Source: Favolaschia claudopus (Eukaryota; Basidiomycota; Agaricomycetes; Agaricales; Mycenaceae). Taken from it: 64,000 bases of DNA. Position numbers and translations under genes: made by a program. The notes under the pieces were generated by a model that saw only the letters and a program-made list of their open reading frames with translations, made no database searches and was not told the DNA's origin. This document shows positions 11,201 through 22,509 of this stretch, piece by piece. The stretch is from positions 248,001-312,000 of the forward strand of contig JAWWNJ010000177.1 of assembly GCA_037176885.1 (NCBI GenBank), written 5' to 3'. The first letter of the stretch is position 1, and every line of letters begins with the position of its first letter.

Positions 11201-13633
11201 CTATGGATCGCTTCTGTGACCATCCGGCTGGCTACTGCTTATCCCATCATTGATTTGTGTATGTGCTCGATTCTCAACTGCTTGACCATTGTTACAATTT
11301 TCGACAGATCCTGCTGTCTATCCTGCGTTTGATCTGTACCCCGCATTGCCTGAGGATGCCCGCAAAGTCAAAGTCCATGTGTCAGGTCGATCAGCTGTTC
11401 TGCGGGCTATCCCGACTTCAACATCTACCCCGCTGTTTCGCAAGCACCGCGAACGCCGAAAGTTGGCGTCGCGGCGGCGGCTTGTAACCCTTGAAAAGGT
11501 TCTGTCTATTGGATATCCCGACTTCAACATCTACCCCGCCCGTCTCCTCGAGCCGTCAATCCGTAAGAGCGAAGTCGTCCCGGTACCCTCAGGGCCAATT
11601 TCTGTTCGGGTTCCTGCAGCATATCCGATATTCAACATCTGTATGTGCTCTAAGTTGTCACATCTGTCGCTGCTAACATTTGCATTTATAGACCCCCCTG
11701 TATATCCCGTGCTCGAAATCTACCCTCACAGACCCGATGAACTGTCCTCCCTGCCCGGTATGGCCCCCGCTGTCGTTCGGTCGTTTGTTTGCTACCCAAC
11801 CATCGGTTTTTGTGTATGTATAAAAGTCTAAAGTAGCTCCAACCTCCGTTGTATCTTACCTTTTCGTCGACAGATCCTTCGGTGATTCCAGCTGTGTACC
11901 CTGTTTTCGAGATCTACTATCCTGCCCTTCCGGATGATGTTATCGCTCGTGCTTCGCGTCAACGGTCAGAGATTTCAGTTCGACTGACTCCAGTGTACCC
12001 GATTTTCGATCTGTGTAAGTTTTGATCGGTCTTTCGTTTTCCTTGGGGGGCTGATCATCATTGAAGATCCTGCTGTGTATCCTGCTCTCGAGATCTATCC
12101 TTTCGCTTCCTGAGTTGCGTCCGGCCCAACGCCAAGTGGCTTGGGGCATATCCATTCGGATGGCACTGTATCCCGTCTTCGACTTGTGTAAGTTTAGATC
12201 AATTCTTTATCCCCCAAATTTCCCACTATTCATTAGACCCCCGGGCAATACCTGCCATCGCTGCCGGAGGATTGTGTGGCGGGAGACGTCGGTTATCCTC
12301 ACTTCAACTTGTATCCCCGCATCTCCGTCGAAATGCCAACGTACGCCGTAGTGTGCAGTTGATCCCTGCGGTCAACTACCCGAACTTCAATTCTTTGTAT
12401 GTTTTTGTGATGGCCGGACATCAATTGTGCTAACATTTTACAGATCCTGCGGTATACCCCTACTTTGACCTTTATCCCGAAGTGGTCAAAACGGGTAGAG
12501 TCCTCGCGGTCTGCACGTCGGTGCGGTCGCTATATATCCGTGCTTCAACCTTTGTAAGTGTTTGCAGTTGACTAACACCAATTGTGCCTAAAATTTTCGC
12601 AGATCCTGCGGTGTACCCCTACTTTGACCTTTATCCTGAAGTGGTCAAACGGGAAGAGCTTCGCGGTCTGCACATCGGGGCGGTGGCTAGGTATCCGGTA
12701 CTTCAACCTTTGTAGGTGATGAATTCCGTTGTCCTTGTACTCTCATTGAATGTTCTGTATCAACAGATCCCGCCGTTTTACCCTCACTTCGACCTGTTCC
12801 CCGGCTCTCCTGTCGATGCAGGAGGAGTCACGCGTTCGGAAAATCAGTAGATTTCACCGTTTCTGACCTCCATGCTTTGGGTCGCAAAGGCTGGAATGAG
12901 CCCCCAAAGCAAAATTGGCAAACCCAGCCGAACTCATCGAGACCTTCACATGGCTCTATTCCCTCGAGGTGTCGCCGGTCGTGACTCCCCAGCGGTAGCC
13001 CTCCGCGGAAGACGCACCATGATCTCCATCTTGAAGTATTCTCCAGAAGTTTTGAAACCGTCCACTCCCAGTGGTACGCCGACATTGAAGGCTACATCAA
13101 ACGACGGAAGCACCGCCATCCACGCCTCCCACAACAGTAGCCGCTCGTCCGCAGGTCAGGTTCCGTCTTACGACAGAGTTTGCCACCCTCTCCGAGACCA
13201 GTCGGGGCGCGCGCGCCCCACTCCCCTCGAACGCCGCCAGCAGAACCTACAATCCCCATCCCTACTGTGTCGGTTGATCCTCCACGACGAGCACTCTCGA
13301 CAGTGACAAGGTCTTCCTCTACCACATTGCAACGAAGACTGCTTCGTTAACAAGATCTGTCTCCATGGCATCGCGGCCTGCGACTTCACCATCGGATTCA
13401 CCAAAGCTCGAACGCACCGCTTCCGTTGGCGGTCCACGAAAGAGAGACAGTCTGGTTTTGCAGCGAGTCAGGGCTTTGCAAATGTCATCTGGTGAGTTTC
13501 CGCAACTCTCAAATCACCAGCAACTCATGAAGTTGTCTAGAACCATCGATCAAAGAGGATGACCCCCTTGCAAACTTCCCATTACCGCCCCCAGGGGAAC
13601 TGTCCACCCCACCCGAGAAAAGTTGTATCTTAA
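8273..13633 (+). CDS. Fungus-specific proline/tyrosine-rich protein with amplified YPxFDLYPA repeats; frame broken in several places
   Basis: No known enzyme or domain. Exon 1 (8273-8695) is Ser/Pro-rich and contains VYHHSGLRESRE and LLMPLFPT. Exon 2 (from 8744) starts MYGQLTAIAREYNFPSTT and continues LCLYLHYTDQGITVTPRISD, which looks like a conserved globular start. A long disordered part follows. From about 9.75 kb come repeats: two WGAPESFPA units, three WPYN-like units, then 14 small exons carrying YPxFDLYPA. A last segment (12.8-13.6 kb) is Ser/Arg-rich, with a final intron near 13492-13542 leading into EPSIKEDDPLANFPLPPPGE. One-base slips break the frame near 8797, 9658, 9885, 10789, 11110, 12101 and 12776. 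The gene is either a decaying copy or, more likely, intact with sequence errors. The end at 13633 assumes one extra A near 13617-13620 and is a guess. Confidence 0.55.
10399..12790 (+). repeat. Array of repeated exon-intron units (YPxFDLYPA)
   Basis: Fourteen short introns separate small exons at 10450-10574, 10627-10741, 10788-10895, 10945-11052, 11101-11152, 11201-11258, 11308-11640, 11692-11811, 11874-12014, 12067-12187, 12237-12396, 12444-12553, 12603-12711 and 12767 onward. Most exons begin AT-CCT-GCx-GT and end TTC-(A/G)A(C/T)-(C/T)T-x-T, so the intron splits a tyrosine codon after its first base (phase 1). The introns are 46-62 nt, start GTATGT, GTAAGT or GTACGT and end CAG, TAG or AAG. 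Exons 10945-11052, 11692-11811 and 11874-12014 keep one frame from end to end; most others show a one-base slip. Confidence 0.8.
12397..12711 (+). repeat. Most recent duplication in the array: two adjacent intron+exon units
   Basis: Intron 12397-12443 plus exon 12444-12553 closely resembles intron 12554-12602 plus exon 12603-12711. Both exons begin with the codons for PAVYPYFDLYPEVVK. The shared intron text includes CAATTGTGC followed by TAA and a T-rich run before the acceptor. They differ by small indels (AAAA against AAA after the GTGGTC stretch; CCTCG against TTCG) and a few substitutions. Confidence 0.75.
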
Positions 13634-13746
13634 TGTATTTATTCCTTACACAAGGTAGATCTGGATCTCCCACAAAACGATATTTATGCCTACATACTGT
13701 CTGTCATTATGGGATATTTGCAATAGCTTTCGCACCTAATGTTGAA

Positions 13747-14785
13747 TCAATCTGTTTTCTTGTTGGATGAGACGGAAATGCTGGGGTGAGATGTGTGACC
13801 CAAAACATTTCCCGAGCCGGGCATGAAGTCCTCATCATCCTCATCCCCATCGGCATCTTCCTCGTCTGGAGGAGCGGCTTCCCGAGTGGCTGCTTCTCTA
13901 GCAGCCGCTGCTGCTATTCGGGCCTGGCGTCTCTCCTTCTCTAACTCATCGAATAGCATTTTCTTCTTGCGGTCGTCTTCATACGCAGCCGTACCTTGAG
14001 ACACCACTTTATTGAAGTGACTCAGTCAAGGGACGGCATGTGCTTACCTTTTCTGCAGCTGCAGCAGCAACGGCCTTCTCCTCCTTTTTCGCTTGAGATG
14101 CCACGAGCCTCCTTCTGCTCCAACAGTTCGAATTGTGCTCTCAAGATCTCTGCGCCGATACGAAGATGGTCCTTCTTCCGAGGATTGAATTGTGTAGTAC
14201 GGCTGATAGTCCCCTGACCTGTGTATGCATTATGAGATATGACCACATCCCAAGACAATAGAATGAACTTCAGGGTTGAAGCCCGAGCTGAGGATCTGAG
14301 TTAGATCGAAGATACTCATTAGTCAGAGAAGGCGCTTACTTCTCGTGCATATTCGACGGTCCCTCTGCGACCTAGACAGTGAGGATGGTCTCTCAACGGA
14401 ATGTCGGATCACCGTACTTTGGATCTATGATATTGCGCTTGATGAGGGGATTGGTGGGCTTGAATTGACGGAATTTCTCGTTGTCAAAATCATTCAAGAG
14501 ATTCTCAGCTATTGTTAACAAGGTCTATATTCAAATGGATATAAACATGCGATTCAACGATATGATATCGAACGCTGCGACCTTCAGAGATGCTAATGCC
14601 TGAGCATCCGCGTTGCGGCCCAGGATACCAGGCTGGATTAGACGTCTAAACTTCTGACGAAGATCATGCTCGGCCCCGCTGAATTGCAGTTCCGAGGGCG
14701 AGGCCGCTTGGCGTTGCTGAAGCCGTCTTTCAGCTGCTGCGAGATCGGCAGCAGCAATGTTGGAAGATGAAGGTGCAGAGGACAT
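13747..14785 (-). CDS. PUB-domain protein
   Basis: PUB domains bind the C-terminus of the p97/Cdc48 ATPase, so a role beside Cdc48 in ubiquitin-dependent turnover is likely but inferred. Start at 14785 (MSSAPSSSNIAAADLAAAE). The order is a helical Ala/Gln-rich lead, then FRRLIQPGILGRNADAQALASLK, and after introns NFDNEKFRQFKPTNPLIKRNIIDPK, which is the core PUB pattern (N-x-x-x-K-F-R-x-[FI]-[KR]-x-x-N). A late helical segment, HLRIGAEILRAQFELLEQKE, and an acidic tail (EEDADGDEDDEDFMPG) follow. About five introns split the gene. It ends 98 bp after the stop of the lipase gene behind it. UBXN6-like or peptide-N-glycanase-like proteins also carry PUB, but I see no UBX or transglutaminase core. 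Confidence 0.72.
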
Positions 14786-14883
14786 TGTGGTGGAAGGCAA
14801 GCTGTGTGTGAGCTAACACGTGCAGAGTTAGGGGGTGATTACGTCAGCATTATTGTCTAGTCCTCCCAAGAAAAGTACAGTAT

Positions 14884-17800
14884 CTACAGCAATAGCGAGT
14901 GGGTCATGTAATCTGCTTCAAAGCGCAGCGCAGGGTGTCTCGACTCTTCATCTAATACCTCCACCAGATCATCGTCAGACGAAGAATCACTGCTCCAGGC
15001 ATCATCATCTGCTGGGTCTAAAAGTGGGATCTCCTGCACTGTTGTTCCGGAAGGCAATGTTGAGAGAGATTTCGTGCGTAATCTCGTGAGGAAGCCTTCA
15101 TTTCCAGGAGTCGATGGCGGCGCAAGTTCAGATGCAGAGAAACACCGTCATCAGTACTCAAGAGACTAGACGCCCATTTACGCCGAGAGGCAGGCGAACG
15201 AAGGGGATCTGCATGACGATTATGGTGATGCTCTTTAGGTGTCGAGATCCCGGAATTTGAAGGTGAGATTCGAATGCGTTTGTTTCGAAAGAATGGACGG
15301 GAATTATGAGAAAAGGCTTGCTCGGCGTCGGTATCAACTGAGAGGGGACGATCGGAACCGCTGGGCTGCGGAGAAGGAGCGAGCCGCTGTGCATTGCCAT
15401 TGCGCTGATGCGCAGTGTCTGTTGCAGACTTCGAATTCAGGGATTTTCGAATCGATTGGCGTCCCAGGTAGATCTGCTTTTCGATTCTAGCTCGGTTGGC
15501 TATGATTCGTAGCTGGTCCCGCCAGTGGTCAGCAAATATGAAGACCTCTGAATGAGAAGAAAGACCTTGGGCCATGTCACCAATTGCCCTACTCGCATCA
15601 TCCTGAGGATTATAAGCCCCCTGTTCCGGATCTGCTCGCAATACGAACCGTTCTAATTCCCGCGGGTCTGGGTCGCTAAGAATTCGAATCCAGTCCCAGA
15701 ACCTTGTTCTTGGCCAGATGCTTGAAGCGCGTTAGCGTCGTGCAAGAAACGCCACATGAATGCTCACGTAACATTCGCGTCGAAGCGCTGTAAGAAGACG
15801 GAGCTCCAGTCTGAATATGTGTTCAAGCCAATCCGCTTGACTATGAACAGAATTATCAAACCTTGTCCAAGCAGTTGAGGTAAGAGTCTATGGCCAAACT
15901 GTGAGAAAGAAGCAGAACGGTATCGTGATAACGAACTCGAGGTCTCGAATGAGTTTGAAGTTCTGAAGAAAGAAATCAGCCAAGGGAGTTCGGTGCAGCG
16001 GTGGTGGGATGGGAGTCCGCACAGAATCGGAGATTCCGAGCAAACTTTACTGCCACATGTTACACACCTTGGTCAGTTCATGTTTCAACCATTGTTCGGC
16101 GGCCTATCATTCACAGTCAGAGGGTTTGCAGCATTGATATTGCGGGCTCAATTTTTCGCATACCGATAGTATGAAGTTGCCTCGCCAACCTGGACCACAT
16201 GAGTAAGAAATACGACATGTAAGACTGGGCCACCGACCTTTCCCTTTACGATGGGCAACAGGTTTTCCAGCGGATCCTCTTCAAGCCCGGTTAGCGAACG
16301 AGGAGGAAAGCTATTCCAACCTACCTCGGAGCAAAGAAGAACAGATGTACGTGCGGATTGACTTGTGACACGACTGGAGCTGTTACATTGAAATATGTAT
16401 GCAGAGCTTGAATGGGAACGTCGACTCTGAGTTGAGGTATTTCAGCTCAGCGTTGCGGAGAAATACCGAGGAAAGAATGCACCTGAGGGACCCATCCTTG
16501 AACCGGCTTCCCCAGTTCCATGGCACCACGCTACCATCACGAAGCTTCTGCATCAATACGACGGGAGGCAGAATACCAGGAACAGCGGCTGAAGCAAGCA
16601 AACAACTCCAGATCACTACGTTCGGCGCGGTGAGATAATTGAGCAGCCTCGTCGGCCTAAGATTGCATTAGTTCCCAATGAAGTATCGAAGTGTTAGTTG
16701 ATTCACGAGTGGCGGTCCACAGGAATGACACTGATGTTGAGTATCCGTCCTGGATCTAAGTCAGTATCGCATTTTATATCCCTGATTATTAGGACCTGTT
16801 CTCAAGTAAGCTTCCTTGAAAGTCATGGAACCTCGGGTGAAGAAAGTGCACTGAAGGTTTGCTTCAGAACCAAGTACGAGTAAAGATAGATGCAATGCAG
16901 GCCAACCTTCCTCGCCCACCTGGAAAGCGATCAGCTGAAGAGAAATGCTTCCGACACTCAGAGAACATACGTGATAGGATCGAACCGCGCGCCTGTCCTC
17001 CACACCCGTTTACTCCAAACACCGAAAGAATCCTCGCACGCGGTAATTCGGTTGGCCAGTTCGGGCACCAGTAATTGCTTCAGTTCCGAATCTACAACGG
17101 ATTTACAACATTCTTGCATTTTGTTGAAACCAAGGCCTACCTTTCCGGGTGCAACACAGAGCCGCGATCAATCCTCCGGCACTCGTACCCGTTATGACTC
17201 TCGGTAGGAGCCCTTCATCGAGAAGTGCTTTTACAACTCCAAAATGATCTACGAACGTGGTTAACTGGAAACACAGACGTCGACCATGAACGTACAATAT
17301 CCAAAAGAGGCACCTCCAGACAAACATAGAGCAGAGATTCCTTGATCAAATCATCAATATATAGCAGCTTTAGAGCAGACTGCATACCAAGGTTGGTGTT
17401 GGCCGCTTTGAAAAACCGTTTCTTTTCATCTATTTTCAGGTCGGGAGAATCTCGGATAAACTCAAGGGCTTTCTCCTGCTCTTCAAAATAAGCTGAAAGA
17501 GATGGTGAGAGCCGGATTGGAAGCTAGATAGAAGCCTTACTCTCGATGAGGTCTTTAGTGCCTAGAAATGTCTGAGAGAAATTCAGAAGGGCCACATGTA
17601 GATGCGAATGATGTTACTTCGCTATATAACCTGAAGTTGGGAGTTCATTATTGTATATTCTCCCGCACCAAACAGTTGAATTACCTGGGAGACTCGACAG
17701 CAGCAAAATTGGAACGAATGCAGGTCTCTAAGACGCCTAGACAGCCTCTAACATCGTTCGCCTGAAGGAAATTCAAAAGCTGCACCATCTGTTTACCTCA

Positions 17801-18775
17801 GGGGCGAAAGCTCACTTCTCGCAAAGTCTTGAGAGAGCGGTGCACCTTCCGCACCAGCTTCCAATCGTAAAAAGGGTCTTCGTCCTCTTTTTTCCACTCA
17901 TCCTACATTAACAAGTTGAACAAAGAACGAGGAACAAGACGAAAGACCAACAAAGTGCAAGTATTCGTCCAAAGCCAGCTGCGAGGAGATCAGCGAACAG
18001 ACATGGAAGTGATGAAAAATCCCCTACAGCCGTTGTTTTCCATTCCTGTTCAAAGGTGATGAGTGTTATTTACCTTTTCAAATGACTGCCTACCCCATAA
18101 GTTCGCGATGCTCGGAGCTTTTTCCTGAGACGCCCTTTCTGGCCTCTCCCTACATGCGATGTGCAAGATGCAAAAAAAGTTGAATCAATACGGACGTACA
18201 CGCAGAAATCCACTCTTTGACATTGACTAATTGTCTTAAAGAGACGTAGAAACCAAATTGTACGGCGATGATCAGGAAAATGAAACCCTGTTTCCGTCTC
18301 AATCTACGTTCGCGTTGATTTGGTGGGCATACCAATAAGGGCCACCGGAAGAGCACAAATGACCAGTCGTGTCTTGGAGTCTTTCCATGACTCCTGTATA
18401 TCTTCTCTTTGCGTTTTCGCCTACGACCGAATTGATTCAGATATGTGAAAGAGGGTGCAGCAGATATGCATACTTCTTGACGCGAAGATTTATTGGCGCA
18501 AAGTCGCTCAACGCGCTGACCTTCTGGATGCTTGGTTTCGATGCTTTCCGTGCCAGACCTGGCGTCGCCGGAACAACTGGCGAGGATGGAGATGACGGAT
18601 CGGGCTGAGTGCGGTCGTGTGGGGAGTCATGGTCGACGAGTTTGAGAGCTTCGGCAAATGCAAGAATATGGCTGCAGTGGCGAGGTAAATTAGTTGGCTG
18701 GAGAATTTCTGGTAGAGATGCGTGTAATCACGCTTGATTAACGTAGTCGGCGGAGAGCAAAGCCTCAGAGGACAT
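14884..18775 (-). CDS. Patatin-like triacylglycerol lipase, Tgl3/Tgl4/Tgl5 (SDP1) type
   Basis: Hydrolyses triacylglycerol at lipid droplets. Start MSSEALLSADYV at 18775, followed by HILAFAEALKLVDHD and DFAPINLRVKK. A membrane-associated N-terminal part (RWPLL, FGFYVSLRQLVNVKEW) corresponds to DUF3336. The patatin core is split by many introns: HFGVVKALLDEGLLPRVITG, then TSAGG giving the G-T-S-A-G nucleophile elbow (Ser near 17170), TRGSMTFKEAYLRTG, the stretch CVIWSCLLASAAVPGI and FKDGSL with the catalytic Asp of the D-G motif. The C-terminal half is disordered (SPSNSG, ASRRKWASS). A 50-nt intron near 15100-15150 (GTGTTT...GAAG) restores a longer tail, ending in YMTHSLLL at 14884-14886. About 3.9 kb with more than ten introns; several small exon borders around 15.7-17.9 kb are approximate. 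Confidence 0.8.
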
Positions 18776-18959
18776 GGGAGAAAGAGTTGAAGAGAAGTGT
18801 AGTGTAAACTTTGAAAGTACAGAAAGCTGGAACAAAAGTGGTGGCGATGACGTCGTAAACAAAGTAATTCGGCAATGCGGCATACCTCGCAATGTTCCGA
18901 TCAATGTCTGGCCGACCTGCGGCCAGACCTGACACCTCAACCCAACCTCAACCACCACC
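18776..18959. promoter_or_regulatory. Divergent promoter, lipase and membrane-protein genes
   Basis: 184 bp between start codons facing away from each other. It contains an inverted GGCCGACCTGC / GGCCAGACC-type stretch at 18908-18935 that could bind a regulator, but no box I can name. Confidence 0.35.
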
Positions 18960-20709
18960 ATGGCCGCCCACCACCTCCTCTTATTGACTTTGACATTCCT
19001 TTGCTGTACTACTTGCAACGCCCTCCCAATCCCTTCAGAATCCCACTCAGCTCCTTCCTTGATAGTTCCGTTTGTTGTATTGGCCATCCTTCTTTCCACC
19101 GTTTTGCTCCTTCTCTTCGTGAAACGCGTCTACGCCCGAAAGTCGTATCAGACGCGGCAGAACCATTCAGTTGTGTCCTTTCCAACAGGCTCGTTGGAAA
19201 GCGTACCGAGCCACAAGGAAAAACCGGGTTTCTTCGTCGGTTTATTAGGCTCCCCCTCCGTCGAAATTCAATGTGCATTGGAAAAAACAGAATGGAAAGA
19301 AAACAAGCAGTCATCCTTCACATACCACCTTCATACAGATTCCCGGCGCAAAAAGATAGAATATCCATCTGTCCTCGACATCAGCAGCCGTCTGCGGCAA
19401 CGCTCAACCTCTAGTTCTTCCCGTCGCGTCTCTGATACGAAGCCTGTCCTACTACGTGCCACACATTCCTTCGAATTGCCATCGCTGCCTGCCAGAGCTC
19501 ACGTCAAGCCCCCGATGCCACCACATTCCCGTCGATTTTCGCTTCCAGAAATGAACCGCAGTATGCCTCAAGATGCTAGTCATCGAAGACACTCTAGTCT
19601 CAAGAGCGCTCGCAGTCGACGCTCAGTCAGCTTCTCTCCAGGCGGACCTTCGTTCAAGTCTGTAGGCTCGTCCCGTAGGCGTCATCCGTCCCTCTCTTCG
19701 TCTCCGCGCTTTTCCGAATGTTCGACTTCTCCCACGCCTTCGTTTACCTCTACCTTCAACCCATGCAGCCCAAAGCCTGACTCCCGGCATAGTCGCTCCT
19801 TCATTCCACCCTTGCCTCCTTTGCCTTTCATAACCTCGCCTCCCAGTCCGACCCTACGTGCCGGTCCTATCGAAATATCTCACCCATATGCACTTGCCCC
19901 GCGCCCCAAACAGAACAGCTTGCCTTCTCCCTTCCACCAAACAGAGCCTAAGATCTGCGAACAAGCCCATCGACCAGTTTCAGTCTCCGTTCCAATTCCT
20001 GGACCAAACATTGAGCACATCTCATCAGAACATCTGCCTCCCCAAAAACTGTCCCCTACCCTGGCTTCCTTCCCGGTCCCGCCACCCCTTCACAGCATCT
20101 TGAAACCGAAGTTCAAAGTTCGTTCCCGGCGCAGTCCATCGATAGGCGCCCCTGGACCTTCTCCTCTTCGCTCTATGATCCTTCCCGAATCACTGGAGAG
20201 CGAGTTGTCTTCTTACGCACAAACTGGAGGCCTTGGCTTTACCAAAAGCGCGTTGAACAGCCATTCGATCACACGGAAGGGTGTTTCCTCTCGAAACCCC
20301 GTCGATGACGACGACGCAGACGAGTTGCTTGAAATCATCCGAGAGCTGGTGGAAGAGACGAATGACTGGGACCAAGGCACAGTCTTCATGAACCAGAGCT
20401 TCAAAGATCTACTGCAGGAATCTGGCATCACACCGGCTAATAGCGCCACTGGAGGCTTCATGGATCTAGAGGACGAGAGGAGGAAGGAACGTGCAGGGGA
20501 CCATCACTCGCGCTCTCCAGACTTCGACCTGGAACTGCTCAACCTCGACATTTTCAAACGCGGATCACCTTACAGTTTTCTGACTTCCGATGCCAACTCA
20601 ACCACCGTCGGGAAACAAGGTCAACGGTACGCTGTCTTCACCAATTTTTTTCCTTGTATGATGTTAACGTCCATGCGTCAGCAACGAAGCTGTCGGAACG
20701 GCGTGGTGA
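18960..20709 (+). CDS. Single-pass membrane protein, proline/serine-rich cytoplasmic tail, fungus-specific
   Basis: Exons 18960-20626 and 20682-20709 join in frame to 564 residues ending NEAVGTAW. Residues 1-22 form a signal peptide (MAAHHLLLLTLTFLCCTTCNA). Residues about 32-53 form a strong transmembrane helix (LIVPFVVLAILLSTVLLLLF) followed by the stop-transfer VKRVYARK. The rest is disordered and basic, rich in Ser-Pro and Arg-Arg-x-Ser sites (HSRRFSLPE, SRRSVSFSPGG), so it is a likely phosphorylation target. An acidic helical patch near the end (DDADELLEIIRELVEETNDW) is the best candidate for a partner-binding site. No catalytic domain is visible. The layout recalls fungal plasma-membrane or cell-wall sensor proteins, but this is inference only. 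Confidence 0.75.
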
Positions 20710-21228
20710 CAACAAACTTGGGCCCTTAGTCCCACACTCCCGTGCGTACTGAAGCTGGCACAATGTTTACGTCTAATGTACTGGTATTGCATACAGATAG
20801 ATTCGCTCTCGGCCCCAATCGCAATGTTGTATTCGTGTAATTCCTTTGATCAGTATACCACGAAAACAGTCTATACCCACCTCAACACGTCTGTAGCCTA
20901 CCACGGTCTCCGCAAATTGTACCAGTGACTTGTAAAATATTCACAGTTTGTATTGTACAACAAATGAGTGCCCGAAAACTAGCATGTTATACACGTCTCA
21001 TGCCCGCAAAGACGATAGGCTAAGTTTGGGTGACAACGCAGACGGGCCATTACTTCCAAACAGACTCTAACTCGTCGTCGACTTCAAAGGCTCCGTTTGC
21101 AGGAAAAGAGAAACGAATCAGTCTTATCGCTTCAACGCGCAACTCCATTCTTGACGCAACAAGGCGGTACATCGACCATACAACCCTTGTTGATTTGAGC
21201 TACAAAAATGAAGGTATTGCTGACCCAC
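20710..21228. other. Intergenic, two convergent genes
   Basis: About 520 bp between the stop of the single-pass protein and the stop of the DUF6533 gene. It holds both 3' UTRs. The small frame at 21030-21242 overlaps the tail of the next gene on the other strand and has no coding character. Confidence 0.4.
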
Positions 21229-22509
21229 TCACACTAGAGTAACCAGGCAATCGGAGGCTAAGAAAAGACATGTGAGTTGACATATGTACGCAATTGCAAC
21301 GGCGCAAGACTCACGACTGCCTAGTAATGACATGAGGAAATTGGCGACAGTGAGCACTAGAAAAGATCAGTTGTGAGATAACATGCAAGTGGTCTGACAC
21401 TTGCAGAAAATGAAACCGAACATGAACGCCCCGTCACGTAATAGAGCATTCACAACGTCGGCCTGTCTCTGATATGGCCTATCGAGAGCATTCACTACAG
21501 TCATCAGGATGATGAACAGTCCAAAGGCAGCCTGCACGATCACGGGGAACTTAGCCAACAGCAAAAATAGCCAGACGAGGAAGGAGACTCACCAGCGTCC
21601 CGGTCATGACAGGCAACGCCCAGGGTTTCTCTGATATTGTACACATATGTAGAACTGGCGAATATGCAACGTGTGCTGGTTACGCAAAACGTTATTGAGC
21701 ATGGAAAAATATACGAAAATGGGATCGAATTTACGTTGCATTTGTACAGCGGTGAGGATAGAAAAGACAGTGGTGATTGCTGTTTGGATTGCGAAAGCAA
21801 TGATGACAATCCATTTGATTTTGGGCCGTCGGTCCCACAAAGTATACACCCGGACCACCATCGAAACTTCACAGCAACAGGTGAGATTCAGGCATTCGAG
21901 GCGGACAATTGTACTCACACTGCTGTAGAGCTATGGAGACACTTCCGATAACGGCGAAAACCCATATGAAATTCCGACAGCTGTTATTTTCGTGAAAAGT
22001 GGACGAAAAGTTAGAAGAGAAAAGCATACTCCTAAGACATGTGTGAACGAGGAGGGCTATAGTCAAGTATAGTTCAACGTACCTGGTTGCCGAGACCACG
22101 GCTACTTCCCCCAAGCACTAAGAGTCAGCCTTGTTCAGCGAGCCATAACTGAGGAGACAGATAATATTTTCACGAAACTGTAGGCAACAAAAATGATCAT
22201 GCCTGTGTGTTGGCGCGAGCCGTAAATGAGGAAATGATCATTCCGCAACGACGTAGAAATCTTACCTTCCGTCGCATACCGGTTCACTAAGAAACTGAGT
22301 CGACCTCCGAAGCCTGCCTGAGGGTTGAACCAGATGTAGCGAACCTCATCCACCCAGGTCAGGCAATGGTCGTAGAGGATCAGGGCAACAGCAACGGCTA
22401 GGATAAGAAGCCGAATTGAGTGCCCAGTATACATACTGTTACTGAGGAACAACAAACCGGACATATACCGCATCGCCAGTACGGAGGTGACTGGCAGAGC
22501 GGCCACCAT
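21229..22509 (-). CDS. DUF6533 multi-pass membrane protein
   Basis: Typical Agaricomycete membrane protein of unknown role; these occur in large families. Start at 22509. The N-terminal segment has a hydrophobic helix (IRLLILAVAVALILYDH) followed by CLTWVDEVRYIW, the DUF6533 signature (L-Y-D-H-x-L-T-x-x-x-E-V-x-x-I-W). Later exons carry more helices: RRPKIKWIVIIAFAIQTAIT, VIVQAAFGLFIILMTVVNAL and VLTVANFLMSLLGS. The LYTLWDRR-like stretch (VYTLWDRRPK) is also usual for the family, placed after the third helix. The last exon border uses GTGAGT near 21313, giving a tail that stops at 21229-21231; the C-terminus is therefore less sure than the rest. About seven introns. Confidence 0.75.

Noticed and set aside
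10399..12790. CRISPR-like regular spacing of repeats
   Set aside because: The repeats are coding, degenerate and bounded by splice sites; the spacers are introns with GT and AG ends, and the DNA is eukaryotic.
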